Positions 22,506 to 33,414 of a stretch of DNA of 64,000 bases are shown here, piece after piece. The stretch is from Microbotryum silenes-acaulis (taxonomy: Eukaryota; Basidiomycota; Microbotryomycetes; Microbotryales; Microbotryaceae). Location: positions 124,001 through 188,000 of the forward strand of contig QPFY01000019.1 of assembly GCA_003665825.1 (NCBI GenBank). Reading direction: 5' to 3'. The position numbers were made by a program, and so were the translations under genes. Below the pieces are notes generated by a model, which worked only from the letters and a program-made list of their open reading frames with translations, ran no database searches and was not told the DNA's origin. How positions within the stretch are numbered: the stretch's first letter is position 1; every line of letters starts with the position of its first letter.

Positions 22506-23830
22506 GACCCTCGCTATATCGCCGCAACAGAGGAGAGCAGGCTGGATCTAGAAGCGCTGACTTTGGTGGGTGTACACGTCGGACACGAACTTGGGTGCTG
22601 CAAATCCACGCTGGACAGGAAACTGCCGCGAATCGATTTCGATGATGAACCGAAGGACAAACTTTCCAGGACATCTGTCGACCCAGTCACGTTGATCGAA
22701 TCGGACGGGACCACTGGTGAGCTACCACTTCGCTCGACTGGAACCGACCCCTGTAAATCAAGTTGGGCTGATGGTCCAGTCGACGATCGCGCACATCTCG
22801 TCTCTGCAATGTCCACTTCCTCACAGCTCAAAAAGCTGCACCTCAAAAACAAGCTCTTCGAACGCGTATTCATCCACACGTTCCGGGGCAATGGCCTTCG
22901 CACGTGTTCATCACCAGTAGGTCGAGACATTCCCGGGCCGCTGCCTCTGTGAAGGAGTGCTGACATAGTCTTGCCCCTCTGCATGGACTGTTAGTCCAAG
23001 CGACAGAACCTCTCAAGCGTACCATCCAACGTTGCATCGCTCGGAGTCGAACATTGGCCACCGCAGAGGCAGCGAGTACCGAATCTGCCGCCTCCCGTGA
23101 GAGCATCGTCCCACTCTTCTCGGAGTCGTACCTCGCAGGCAAGTATGGCCAATCCGCTTCGTCTTCGGCACAGAATCAAGAGAAGAAGCAAGACGAGCTA
23201 CACTTGAGTCTTTCTAGGCCGTTGATGTTGATGACAAACCAACGGCAGGCACTGCTGGATGGAGTCCGGAAAGCGGCGCAGGTCATTGAGCCGTGAGGGA
23301 TTTTTTCCTGCGATTGCCTAGCACGTTGGACGAGCGAATGCTGATTCCAACCAAGTCAACGCTGGCAGGTTTCAAGCTAGGTACGCGAATTTTGCCGTCT
23401 TGGAAAATGATCAATGCACCACTCGATTCTTGGGCATCGAAATCGGTAATGGCTGGGACCAGGTGAGTGGACCACATTTTCGCTCGTTCCAATTCGGCCT
23501 CTGCACCTTTCTCTGACCTCGAATACTACTTCACTTTGTAAGATGAATCGATTGACCAGGTTGATCGACCAGACTGTGATCTCGCTCCGTCTCGAACCTT
23601 ACTATTCGCGACCCCGATTCCACACCTCGATCGCTTGGACGGCCCTCACCTCATCCAGGCGCTCCGACCAAGACACTCTCAGAACAGCGATACTTCCTTT
23701 CGACGACGAAGCTGTTCAGCACATGAATGATGAGTTGGGAAGAGAGTTGAGAACTATCTCGATCGACGTGAAGCAGATCGATGTCAAGATCGGCCCGAAG
23801 ACTACAACGTTCGAATTGGGTTGCGGGTGA
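22506..23830 (+). CDS. USB1: U6 snRNA phosphodiesterase Usb1/Mpn1 (5' end unresolved)
   Basis: Usb1 is a 3'-5' exonuclease that trims the U6 snRNA oligo(U) tail and leaves a terminal phosphate. It is a 2H phosphodiesterase. Exons that hold frame: up to 22714, 22827-22916, 22995-23292, 23369-23462, 23543-23830. Conserved blocks: RIHPHVPGQWPSHVFIT, the first catalytic H-x-S (ELHLSLSRP), YANFAVLENDQCTTRFLGIEIG, and the second H-x-S (SRPRFHTSIAW), ending KIGPKTTTFELGCG with TGA at 23828-23830. The open frame upstream of 22714 contains RKLPRIDFDDE, like the RKLPPLP seen in family N-termini, but no in-frame ATG. The start codon is therefore in an upstream exon I could not place; the given left limit is a possible splice acceptor. 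Confidence 0.85.
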
Positions 23831-24584
23831 ACTCGAGTGGCTCTCGCGGTTGTCAAGCCCAGCCTGAGGGCGTAGAGTGGACATCGACGGAGCTGGCATC
23901 CACGAGGCTGCTCGAGTGCTATGTCATGCCCGGTGGCTCGCTAACAGTACGCTGTGAGTGATACTCAACCCCAAGGAGATCCCCTCGAATCACATTGGAG
24001 GCGTTCGCACTGAATTGCATTCCTCACAGTCTATCGCATCCTTTTCCAAGTATGGGCATCGTGCTCTTGACAAAGGCTAAGTCCTGTCTCCCGATCACTC
24101 TTCTGGGGTCCGTCGAGAATGCACCCAGCACATACACCTTCTCGTCACTCCCGCTTGCCAACCACGTCAGCGAAACCGATCTTGTTGGCAAGCGAAAAAT
24201 CAAACCCGATGCGACTTCGTCGTCCTCTCGAGTTGTTGAAGCAGCAAGCTCCCCGGAAGAAGGTGAGGAGCGATTGTAGAGCACCGCCTGAGCTGTCGAC
24301 GCACTCAGATGAGATTCGAGATGGAACAACGGGGGTGGCAGCGGCAAATTGTGGGAGGATAATACAGCCGCTTTGCCAGTTGTGCGATTGATCATAAGTA
24401 GGTCTGCGTGTGTGCAATAGGGCAAGGAAATATCAGCCAAGGTCCACCATCGCTGCGTGATAGGATGCACGCACAACAGAAGTCAAAGTCCAAGCTCTCG
24501 CAGATCATCCTTGTCGAGAGATCGAAACAGCTCTTGATGCCATCCGATACTTTAGCTGCGGGGGCGTTGACGCCCGCGGTTTCA
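23831..24584. other. Unresolved stretch holding the 5' exons of the MaoC hydratase
   Basis: Contains short open frames. One, at about 24030-24080, reads PFPSMGIVLLTK, similar to the PFPTYPxVLPLK block near the N-terminal hot-dog fold of peroxisomal R-hydratases, so it may be an upstream exon. I could not link it by good splice sites. Confidence 0.3.
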
Positions 24585-25577
24585 GGATCGGCGCGAGTGG
24601 TCCGAGCGAGGCGTCGCGAGCCTGTGGCCACTCCCGGTCTCCCCGCGTTGAACCCCAAAAAGTTGGTCCACGCCGAGCAATCCATCTGGATCCTCAAGCC
24701 CATCCCCGCCGATTCGGGTAAGGGGTGGAAGTTGCGCAAGCAGAGCGTAGGCGTCAAGGATACGGGCAAGGGTTTAATCGTCGATGATTCGCAGGAGTTG
24801 GTTGGCCCGGATGGGGAGGTTTATGTGAGGATGTGAGTACTGCTTGGCCTGCGGCTCAATTTGGTCGAGCAGTGAAGGAGTGGAACATTGACGATTTTTG
24901 TCACCTGCTGCCCTTCCTCTCAGGATCTCGAGTGGTTACGCCTTCGGCGACTATACCAAGGACGAGCCCAAGTGGAAGGGGTTCCAAAAGAGCATCGCTC
25001 CCAAGCAGCCGACCAAGGCCGCTAACAAGCCTCCTGCGAGGAAGCCCGACGTTGTCTTCTCCGAGAAGAGGACTAAGGAACAGGCTATTATTTACCGACT
25101 GAGTGGTGATTACAACCCTCTTCACATTGAGCCTTCGATCGGAAAAGTACGTTCTTCTCTTCTTCCCATGTCGCTTCGAGCTTGAAGCTGATAAAGCTCT
25201 CCAACGAATCGCCCTTTTTACAGGAGTTGGGTTTCCCCGGTGCTATCCTGCACGGCTTGTGCTCGTACGGCCATGCGGCCCGAGCACTCGTTCTTAACAC
25301 TACGGGTGGAGACGGCTCCAAGCTCGTGTACATGTCAGCTCGATTCACGAGGTAAGTCTCCTCGCTCTCTTGGATCGCTCTCAACCCCTGAGCTGATCAT
25401 CCGGCCCCTCGTTGAAACAGCCCCGTGATGCCCGGCGACGAACTCGAGACTTCGATGTGGTTCAGTTCCGAGGGGGAGAACGCCCGTGTCGATTTCATCC
25501 AAAATATCGTCCAATCGGGCAAGACGTGCTTGGGTGGCGGTGTTGCGCTTTTCAAGGGCAAGGCTAGCAAGCTTTGA
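24585..25577 (+). CDS. Peroxisomal MaoC-type (R)-specific enoyl-CoA hydratase, 5' end unresolved
   Basis: MaoC double hot-dog hydratases convert trans-2-enoyl-CoA to 3R-hydroxyacyl-CoA in peroxisomal beta-oxidation. Supported exons: from a TTTCAG acceptor (about 24585) to 24832, then 24924-25146, 25224-25351, 25421-25577. Marks: PGLPALNPKKLVHAEQSI, ILKPIP, GKGWKLRKQSVGV, then hydratase-2 motif YRLSGDYNPLHIEPSIGK (catalytic Asp and His), FPGAILHGLCSYGHAARAL, RFTSPVMPGDELET. It ends with ASKL-stop, a standard PTS1 peroxisomal signal. The upstream N-terminal hot-dog part is not placed. PEX4, needed for peroxisomal import receptor recycling, lies 7 kb away; the closeness is probably chance. Confidence 0.85.
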
Positions 25578-25741
25578 GGATCTTTATTGTCTGTTTGCTT
25601 AGTAGTTCGAACTGGACCTCTCTCTCTTTCTTTCTCTGTGTGTGTGTTCGTTTTGAATGTGCAATGGGAGCAAGTTGACATCAGTCGCGAAGCTATTTTG
25701 TGCGAAGCTATTTTATCCGAGCATTTACTGTGTCCGATCAC

Positions 25742-27340
25742 CTACTGTCCCCTAATCTCTGTCGTCTCCAATTCCTCGGGATACCTAAACGTCCCTTGCT
25801 CCCTAACCTTATCAAAGACCTTCATCATCAACACCGTATCCCTCAACGGCATCCTCTCCGACTCTTTCTTCCCGTCGCGAAAACAACGAGCGACTTCATC
25901 GGCTTGCCACGCGTAGCCGAGGATGTTACCGGGGCGAGGCTCGAATTCGAAAGTTTCGGTTTTGGAAAGGTTGATAGGGGAGTTGCCGGAGTTGGCGTAG
26001 GCTTGTTCGGTGGGCCAGGCTGAGTAGGTGAGGCTTGTTCGGTGGGCCAGGCTGAGTAGGTGAGGGAGGTGGGTCGGTAGGCGGGGCTGGAGAGACGGAA
26101 GAGAGGGCAATTAAATGGAAGCCAAGATCTTCCGAGATCTATAGGGGTGTCCACGTGTGACTCACCCATTGACTTGAATGAAACCCTTCGTCCCTTGGAT
26201 CAAATTGCACCTACTAGGAGCCGTCTGCGATGTCTGACTCGTCATCAACACACCCATGACCTTCCTCTGTCCACCTTGGGCTTTTTCATCCACAACGGGG
26301 AATTGAATCGCTACGACAACAGTGGCATCGACTCCGGTGGAGGGCAAGTTGATCATGTTGGATTGAACATCAAGCATTTCCAGCGGGTCCTCCAGGTTCT
26401 TGGGTTGAGGACCAAGAGGAAGCATTGTGAGGGCCAATTGGGTCCAGGGATAAGGTCCGAGACCGAGGAGCGCACCTCCGCCGAGGACGGGGTTGAAGAT
26501 ACGATGCTCTGGGTCTATGGGGGCCATAGGGGCAAAATTGACGTTGAGTTCGGCTTGGACGGTTTGGATGGGGCCGACTAGGGAGGAGGAGATGAGGGAT
26601 TGGAGCTTGAGGGAAACAGGTTGGAAACGGGTCCAGACCTGAGAGGCAGCGGAGGCGATGCGATGCAAAGTTTCGTCAGAGAATGACCGGTTGGAGCTCT
26701 TAACGAGGTGAATTGATGCACTCACGGCTTCCATCAGGAAGAGTTTCTTGGAGTGGGCGAAGTCGACCAGGATTTGGGTTTGGGCGGCATTGATAGTGAA
26801 GGGCTTTTCGCAACTGGGCAACATGCGCGTGGAGAAGGGAGGGTCAGTTTCGGCGATCTCCGGCGGTCGATCGGTGTGGGGCTGCACAGGGAGCCAACAA
26901 ACTGACAGGACATTCTTGCCCGCACTGAGGGCCGCATAGGCATTTTGAAAGTGGTGCGAATGGGGTGTACCGATGTAGATGCAGTCAATGTTCTAGCGCG
27001 CGGAGAAGGACTTAGTGCTTGCCCTCGGCTGACAATCCCCACCGGCGGCCTCAGTGTTGAGACTGACCCTATCGGCGCACAGCTCGTCATAACTGCCATA
27101 CTGCTTGACCTCGTCCTTGCCCTCCTGAGCTTTCGCCTCCTCCCAGCACTGATCCAAAAAAGGCTGAACTTTCTTGATATCCCTCGAAGCAACGGCATAG
27201 ATGGAATGCTTGACATCGTTCACCTCTCGAGTCGAGGGGTCCGACAAGAGGTCGGTCACGAACATGCGACTGATCCATCCGCACGCGAGAATGCCCCAGC
27301 GCAGCGTGTACACGTGGTGCGACGACGATTCGGAAATCAT
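25742..27340 (-). CDS. Gfo/Idh/MocA-family NAD(P)-dependent oxidoreductase, frameshifted by a tandem duplication
   Basis: Family resembles fungal dihydrodiol or D-xylose dehydrogenases. Exons: 27340-27068, 26992-26907, 26813-26726, 26638-26166, 26086-25742. The Rossmann start reads RWGILACGWISRMFVTDL. Then come [53 protein letters not shown] (the conserved EKP with Lys), LFLMEAVWTRFQP and GGGALLGLGPYPW. The last exon starts GPAYRPTSLTYSAWPTEQA. A perfect 32-bp tandem repeat at 25999-26062 falls here. With both copies the frame breaks; with one copy the exons sum to whole codons and the protein runs on through YANSGNSPINLSKTETFEFEP to the stop at 25742. The activity is inferred from family only. 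Confidence 0.85.
25999..26062. repeat. Perfect 32-bp tandem duplication inside a coding exon
   Basis: Copy 1 at 25999-26030 and copy 2 at 26031-26062 are identical, starting AGGCTTGTTCGG. 32 is not a multiple of three, and removing one copy restores the oxidoreductase frame. Confidence 0.95.
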
Positions 27341-27375
27341 CGTTTGCGGTAGAGTGTGGTCTCAACGGGGAAGGG

Positions 27376-27562
27376 TGGGGGAGGATGATGAACGCAAGAA
27401 TAGGGTGTGTGGGGCAGGATGATGAACGCAAGAATAGGGAGGAACAGGGTGTGTGGGGGAGGAGGATCACAAGGATAGGGTGTGTGGTGGGGGGGGGGGG
27501 GGGGGAGAAGGAGGGAAGGGGTGGGGGGATGATCAACGCAAGGATAGGGTGTGATAGGGTGT
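27376..27562. repeat. G-rich minisatellite with a 17-base G run
   Basis: About four imperfect units on the core GATGATGAACGCAAGAATAG plus GGTGTGTGGGG, with an uninterrupted G run at about 27489-27505. It lies between the starts and ends of two minus-strand genes, directly downstream of the truncated thioesterase. Confidence 0.8.
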
Positions 27563-27596
27563 TACTGGGTATTATAGGGAGGGTCGAGCCCAAAAG

Positions 27597-28521
27597 CTAG
27601 GATAAACTGATCAAGAACCCCGAGAGCGAGATCAGGCCGGCGAGTTTGCGCTCCAAGGTGGCTCCGACCGCGAGGGAGACGACGGCTCCTAATAGTAAAT
27701 GACGAAATACTATTGTCAGCGGTTGTGCGATCTAGAGGCTCAACGTAGCATCTCGTACCTTGTGAGAACCCTCCAACGACAATCCGGTTCGCGGGAATAC
27801 CAGCATCGACTTCGGCAGCGACCAAGTCCGAGATCGTTCGCACCGACGCGAGCAGACCTCGTTCGTCCTCTTGCGAGGAGTTGGTCGGCGTCAAGGAGCG
27901 GATGTCGAACCTGGCATGTGCACGAGGGATTGTATAAGCACTTCTCTCCGGACTCGACAAAACCTAGACCGTTATGCTCGTGCGACATACCAGCTGTTCA
28001 TCGGCATGCCTACGTGGTCGCATGTGGGGTGGGGTCTCGATCGGATCAGCAAGGGAAATAAGACCGACGTATGACAGCTCATACCAGCGAGCATCGCAGC
28101 TCCCCTACTTACCTCCATTAAGCGTAACAGGCTGTATAGGAGCCGTCGGCAAGACCCATTTAACATGCTTGAACCTCGGTGCCAGAGCCTGCGCGAAAGG
28201 GTACCACCCCGCCGCACTATCGCCCAGCCCATGCGAGAAGATAATGGTCGCTGTGTGTTTGCCCTTGGGCAGGACGGTCATGACGGACATTCTGGGAGGG
28301 GTATTTCGAGCGGGACCTGTGCGATGGGGAGCTGAAGTGGGATGGAATAGGCGGGTGGAGGGTGAGATACGAGGTGCTGTTGAGGGCCAGAGGAGATAGA
28401 GGACCAAGGTAAAGACGCCGATGAAGAATAAGGTCGTACGCTGAGGGTGCCGATGGGCTGCTGCAGGGTTCGCCGTCGCGTTGGGAAGAGTGGGGATGTG
28501 TGGGAGGAGAGCAAGAAGCAA
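27597..28521 (-). CDS. Acyl-protein thioesterase/lysophospholipase-like protein, C-terminus missing
   Basis: APT1-type alpha/beta hydrolases remove palmitate from proteins. Exons: 28521-28113, 28009-27991, 27910-27759, 27688-27597, 223 residues. An N-terminal extension with a membrane segment (TTLFFIGVFTLVLYLLW) precedes MSVMTVLPKGKHTATIIFSHGLGDSAAGWYPF, WVLPTAP, MPMNSWFDI and RIVVGGFSQGAVVSLAVG (nucleophile Ser in GFSQG). It then stops after GLISLSGFLIS. The family normally continues another 80-90 residues with the catalytic Asp and His; these are absent, and only the minisatellite follows. The membrane-anchored start could be wrong if MSVMTV is the true start. Probably a truncated gene. Confidence 0.75.
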
Positions 28522-28883
28522 TGACGCCTGGCCTGGCTAAACATGCTCACTTCACAGCCACCCACCAAGTCCTTAACGCCGTGACAATATCTTCGACACT
28601 GCCCAAACAAATAAAAAAAACGTGCTGCACTCCCACTGTATATTTCAACCCGTCCACAGTCAAAGTTACCACATAGTTCTCCGTCTCCGTCGTTCCTCGA
28701 CCGCAATCGTCTTCTTCCAACCCCACTTGAGCTCCCTCGCCGTCCTCTTGTGTTCCAACGCCAACTTCCTATCCTTCTCGGCCCGTCTTCCCTCCGGTCC
28801 CCAACACACTTTCACACTCGTACTTATCTCCGTCCCCCATTCCCTCTTTCTTCCCACCGTTCCCCTCCCCTCTATCATCAGTC
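28522..28883. promoter_or_regulatory. Divergent promoter between the thioesterase and GGC1
   Basis: 362 bases between divergent starts. The GGC1 side is strongly pyrimidine-rich (about 28680-28870), typical of fungal leaders. Confidence 0.4.
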
Positions 28884-30699
28884 ATGTCGCCCATCGCAGC
28901 AGGGGGTAAAGACAGTCATGCGGCTCGTATCGTCGGTTCCGGAACAGCAGGTCAGTGGACTGTTACCCTCACGTTGAGCTCCTTTCTAGGGTCGAGTGGG
29001 GAGGTGCCGCGAAAGCTAATCACCATCAGTTGGGAACTTGCGCCGTTCGCCGCGACATAGGTATCGCCGAGTTGATGTTGGTCAGTTTGGCGACGAGTGG
29101 GCCAAGGAAATCATCTTTGGGTGTACTGAACATCATGTACCTCGTCACAGTTCCACCCGGTCGATACGATCGCCAAGCGATTGATGTCCAACAAGACCGT
29201 CGGAGTCAGTTCTCCGTCCTCCGTCCTCCGTCCTCGCTTCGCACCCACACCATGATCCCTCATAACCCAGCCCCAAAACACCCCGGATATCTACCTCTTC
29301 CGGAAAGCCACTTGTTGACACGCGACTTCTCGATCCTCCTCTCAGCTTCCCTTGAACGAGATCGTCTTCAAGCAACACGCTACAGCACCCGCAGGTCAGC
29401 TCAGCTTTCTTTCCCAACCTCCCCCGCGACCAAGGCTGAGGCCCGTAACTGATCGATCATTTCGGCTCTCCCAAACTCCGCGCTTCTTTCCCCCTCCATT
29501 TCGATTGCTCCCTCTATACAGGCGCAAAGTTCTTGTCGCTCTTCCCCGGTCTCGGATATGCTGCTGGGTACAAGGTCCTTCAGCGCGTGTACAAGTACGT
29601 TTCTAACCAACGCTCACGCGATCGGTTTGGACCCGACGCCGAGAGTTCCGGGCTGATCCCTCTCCGTTCTCGATCAGGTTCGGTGGTCAACCTTACTTTA
29701 ACGACTACCTCAACACCAATCACCGTTCTTTTTTCACCAATGCGTTCGGAGAGAAGAACGGCAAGGCTATCATGTCGGCTACCGCTGGATCGTCAGTCTC
29801 TTCTTCTCGGCGATCTTTCAAGACGGGATATGGGGTTGACCGGACGCTGATGATATCGTGGGACCGTCTACAGTCTGACCGGTATCGGAGAGATCGTTCT
29901 TTTGCCCTTGGACGTACTCAAAATCAAGCGACAGTACGTAACTCGATCGAGTCGACGTCGCTGCGAGCCGAGTCGAAGATCTGATCGCCTTCTCCCTCTA
30001 CGCAGAACTAACCCCGAAGCGTTCCGATCACGCGGTTTCTTGCGCATCGTCAAGGACGAAGGTTTCGCTCTCTACCGAGGGGCTTCATGGACCGCCGCTC
30101 GTAACGCACCCGGATCATTTGCCGTAAGCCCTCCGAAAAGCCTTTTCAAGTTCGCGAACGAGCCGCTGATTTACTTTTCCTTCCTTGCCCAAAGTTGTTC
30201 GGAGGATCGGCGTTCACGAAGGAATACGTTTTCGGTCTGCAGGACTACCGTACCGCGACCTGGTATCAGAACTTTGTCGCCTCTATCGCCGGTTCGGTTT
30301 CATCGATCGCGATTTCGCAACCGCTTGATGTCATCAAGGTCAGTCGAGTCTCGTCTTATGCTGTTGAATGAAGACTGGGGAACTGATGCGGCGACTGAAT
30401 GTTTTGTTCTTTCGTCTTTGCAACAGACCCGCATCCAGAACCAGAACTTTGAGAACAAAGTCGGCGGGATGACGATCGTGCGCGAGTTGATCAAGAACGA
30501 GGGCTTTTCGGCCTTCTTCAAGGGTTTGACACCTAAAGTGCTGTAAGCTGGTTCAACTTGTCCGGAAAAGTTTTGGCTTGGGATGCTGATGCCTGCGTTT
30601 TGCTTTTTCCTGCTGAACGCTAGTGTCGTCGGCCCCAAGTTGGTCTTCTCCTACACGTTGGCGCAGACGCTCATCCCCATCTTCTCCAAGTACATGTAA
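28884..30699 (+). CDS. GGC1: Mitochondrial GTP/GDP carrier
   Basis: Inner-membrane carrier that imports GTP in exchange for GDP and affects mitochondrial iron balance in yeast. Eleven exons: 28884-28950, 29061-29080, 29151-29204, 29346-29394, 29522-29594, 29678-29791, 29874-29933, 30006-30123, 30195-30338, 30427-30542, 30624-30699, total 891 nt and 296 residues. Three carrier repeats show FHPVDTIAKRLMSN, LLPLDVLKIKRQTNPE and SQPLDVIKTRIQNQNF. FPGLGYAAGYKVLQRVYKFGGQP and SWTAARNAPGSFALFGG match yeast Ggc1 closely. Exon 2 is only 20 nt. The high intron number is striking for so short a gene. Confidence 0.95.
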
Positions 30700-32152
30700 A
30701 ACGAATCTGAAGACGAGAGAGTTCCAAGTTCGTCTGCTTCGCATACACCTTCACACCACCACACTCTGGAAGGGGACGTCAAACCTTGCCCGACCCTCCA
30801 AAATCCAACCACCACATCCATCAGACTCGAACTGCACAGACAGACGTACGACCCATCACTTCTCCTACACACCCTCACCTCTCCCCTTGTTTCATTCTGT
30901 GGCATTTTTCTTTCCCTACATAATGCGGTCACCCCCTCTGAGTCTCTTCTTGGCTTAGATGTCGTTCTGGGTTTCTCAGCTGTACCATTATGTGTGTGTG
31001 TGCCGGGGGTATGTGAATTGAAGATGAAAGTAGACAAAAATCTCACCTCTTTCCGTTGAACGATGCAAAAGCTTGTGTAGGCTACGCACATGCAAGTCGG
31101 ATAGAGGGGAAGAGGACACACCCGGCCAGCTCTTGACCGGGGGCGCACCGCGTCTATTATTCGGCATAATCAACGACCTTCGCTATTAGCAACGCCCTGC
31201 AACGCCACCCTTTCGTCTCGTTTCGCGCGTCGATCCGTTTCGCGGCGCTTCTCTCTTTTTCCTCCCACACCCACCTCCTCCTCGTCGTCGTGATCTTTCG
31301 GACGCGAAGCGATGAGCAGCCTCCACATCGCTCATCCATACGGCCTTTGTCCATCCTTGGGACTTTGATCCATCACCTCTTCCTCGGCACGCCTCATGCG
31401 TCCTTGGTCCACGTCCAGTGCAGTGAACTTTTTCCTCCTCCCTCCTCGCCTCGAGCGTCCCCTCCTCTCCTCTCTACACAAGGGCCTACGTCCGTCCCGA
31501 GCCGATCCGTCGTTTTCGGAACGTCCTTCCCTCCTAGTTTCTGCCTGATGTTCCTCTAGAGCAACACGCGTGCACGCTAAAAGGGGGATTCTTTCCAAAG
31601 TCGACGGATCGGCGTTACCCCTACCTCTCGCTGCCGATCCCACCTGCTCCATTCTAATTCACATGATGAGCTTGCGTCACAACTTTTAACTAGAGTCAAG
31701 CGCCGCTTCAGGGCTCTCTTTGGTCCTTCTTTCGATCCCGAAATCACACCGAGCTCCTGCGTGAGAAAGTGGGGAAGGAACTTTTGGGTTCCTTTTTTTT
31801 GTGTTTCGGGGTTCGGGAAGGTACGAGAGGGGTTCTATTACGGATAGCTAACGCAGATCTGAACCACTTTTTTTACTCTTCTTTGGGGTGGTGGGGTTCC
31901 GCTCATTGGTGGTTTTTGGCTGTGCGCAATGAAGAACGAGCTTTGCCTCTTGTGTTTTGACAAGAGTCGTTCGCGAATTACATTGCGCACGAAACAACGG
32001 TAAGATGGGGATGATGCTACAACACGCGAAAGAATGCTACTCCGTCGTCGAAGGTACGTGAGCTCATGCTGCAATTCGACGTCGTGATCAACCAAATCTG
32101 TGAGAGGAAACGGGTCTTTTTCGGTCAGCGACTTGGCAACTCGCGCCAATGA
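30700..32152. other. Gap between convergent GGC1 and PEX4, no gene seen
   Basis: 1.45 kb. ORFs on both strands are short and low-complexity. It has pyrimidine-rich stretches (31190-31500), T runs near 31790 and a TTTTTTACTC string near 31868. Two 3' UTRs surely use part of it; a non-coding transcript in the middle is possible but nothing shows it. Confidence 0.4.
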
Positions 32153-32960
32153 TCACCGAAAAAGATGCCCCCGAATGAACAACACGTACATCCTCGTGAT
32201 GGAACTAAAAGCGACTTGATCCCCTAACCTCAACAAGTTCGCTACCCGGACCCCAACACCCACCCACCCACACACACGCACAGACCCAAAAATCAAAGGA
32301 TCAGTCCCATTTCCCCCCCGAACCTTCACCCGAGCCGAGGAGAGGACCGACCAGCATCAACGTTGAGAGGAGAATTCGGTTCAGGCACGGCGAGGAGGGC
32401 TTGGACGGCGAGGCATGCGGAGGTGAGGGTCCATACGGGGGACCATTCGGTTTTCAGGACGTCGAGGCAGATCTCGCCTGTCTGAGAGTGGGGGGGTTGG
32501 GGGAGGGCGTGAGGGCGTGAGGGCGTGAGAGGGGGGGGAAGGGGGGAAGGGAAGGTGGGGGGCAGCGGTGAGCTCGGAGGAGGGGGTCAAGGCAGAATTG
32601 GTCAAAGGTTTAATGCTCACTTTGAGGTGGACATTGGGGTGGAATACGGGGTTGGGGAACGAGATCGTCGGGGGGTGGGCAGGGTACGTTTCGGGGATCT
32701 TGATCGCCAGTACGAACGTGCGGTCTGTAAGCACGTACAACATGAGAGTTTGGACTGAAGCTAGTGATGGATATCCGGTGTCGGTGGGTGTGCACACCTT
32801 GGTAAGCCGAATCGGGTGGCCCTTGGATCGTCGCCGTCCAATCGAAGAGAGACGAGTCGGAGCGTGGTCCAAGACTGATCAGCCCGGACGAGGCGGACTG
32901 TTGCGAGTTGGTAAAGTCGTTCAGTTCAGACAGCAGTCGTTTGGTCGTGCGCGAGGTCAT
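32153..32960 (-). CDS. PEX4: Peroxisomal ubiquitin-conjugating enzyme Pex4-like
   Basis: E2 that monoubiquitinates the import receptor Pex5 on the peroxisome so it can be recycled. Exons: 32960-32798, 32724-32621, 32481-32352, 32241-32153, 486 nt and 161 residues. UBC fold: LFDWTATIQGPPDSAYQ, FVLAIKIPETYPAHPPTISF, HPNVHLKTGEICLDVLK with catalytic Cys94, then WSPVWTLTSACLAVQALL, SPLNVDAANLLRLGD. The TGEICLD(I/V)LK..W(T/S)PVW block fits Pex4 better than other E2s. The last exon (VAFSSITRMYVLF...) completes the C-terminal helix. The membrane partner Pex22 is not visible in this window. Confidence 0.85.
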
Positions 32961-33414
32961 GGCTAGTGAGGTGGGGGTTGGTGGCTGAGCAAGTAAGTGA
33001 CTTGTAGTCGAGGCTCACCGCCGCGCTCATCGGTCACCGGTAGTTCATCGGTCACGCGGTCACGCGGTCACGCGGTCACGCCCCTGGCAGGTCACGCCCA
33101 GGTCACGCGGCTCAAAGCAGCTCAAAGCAGCTCAGAGCAGCTCCAAGCGGGCTCAATGGCTCAGAGGGTCCGAGCGCGAACGAGGTCAGGCGCGACTCGG
33201 CGCGACTGTGGCTCGCGAGTCCGGTCGTGGCTTGGCTCTTATTGTTGCTCATCCACTGCACCCGTGTGTCACATCGTCGCGCGCATCTCCTGCCCGTCTG
33301 TTTCGAGTCTGCTCTCGGATACTGACTCGTAGCAAGACACTCGCTCCCATCTTCACCCCCCGTCCTCAACCGTGCTCGAGCGCGTCGTCATTGCCTCCCT
33401 CTCCACCCACCACC
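32961..33414. promoter_or_regulatory. Divergent PEX4-RPN8 promoter with two short tandem repeats
   Basis: 454 bases between divergent starts. Four contiguous GGTCACGC units at 33050-33081 with two more nearby are followed by three 10-mer units CTCAAAGCAG, CTCAAAGCAG, CTCAGAGCAG at 33111-33140. They may be expanded binding sites or simple slippage. Confidence 0.6.

Noticed and set aside
24024..24476. 151-codon minus-strand ORF between USB1 and the hydratase
   Set aside because: Composition is protein-like, but no family motif or supporting exons were seen, and it overlaps sequence likely to hold 5' exons of the plus-strand hydratase.
31838..32149. Minus-strand ORF next to PEX4
   Set aside because: No similarity to any family; it lies just past the PEX4 stop, where a 3' UTR is expected.
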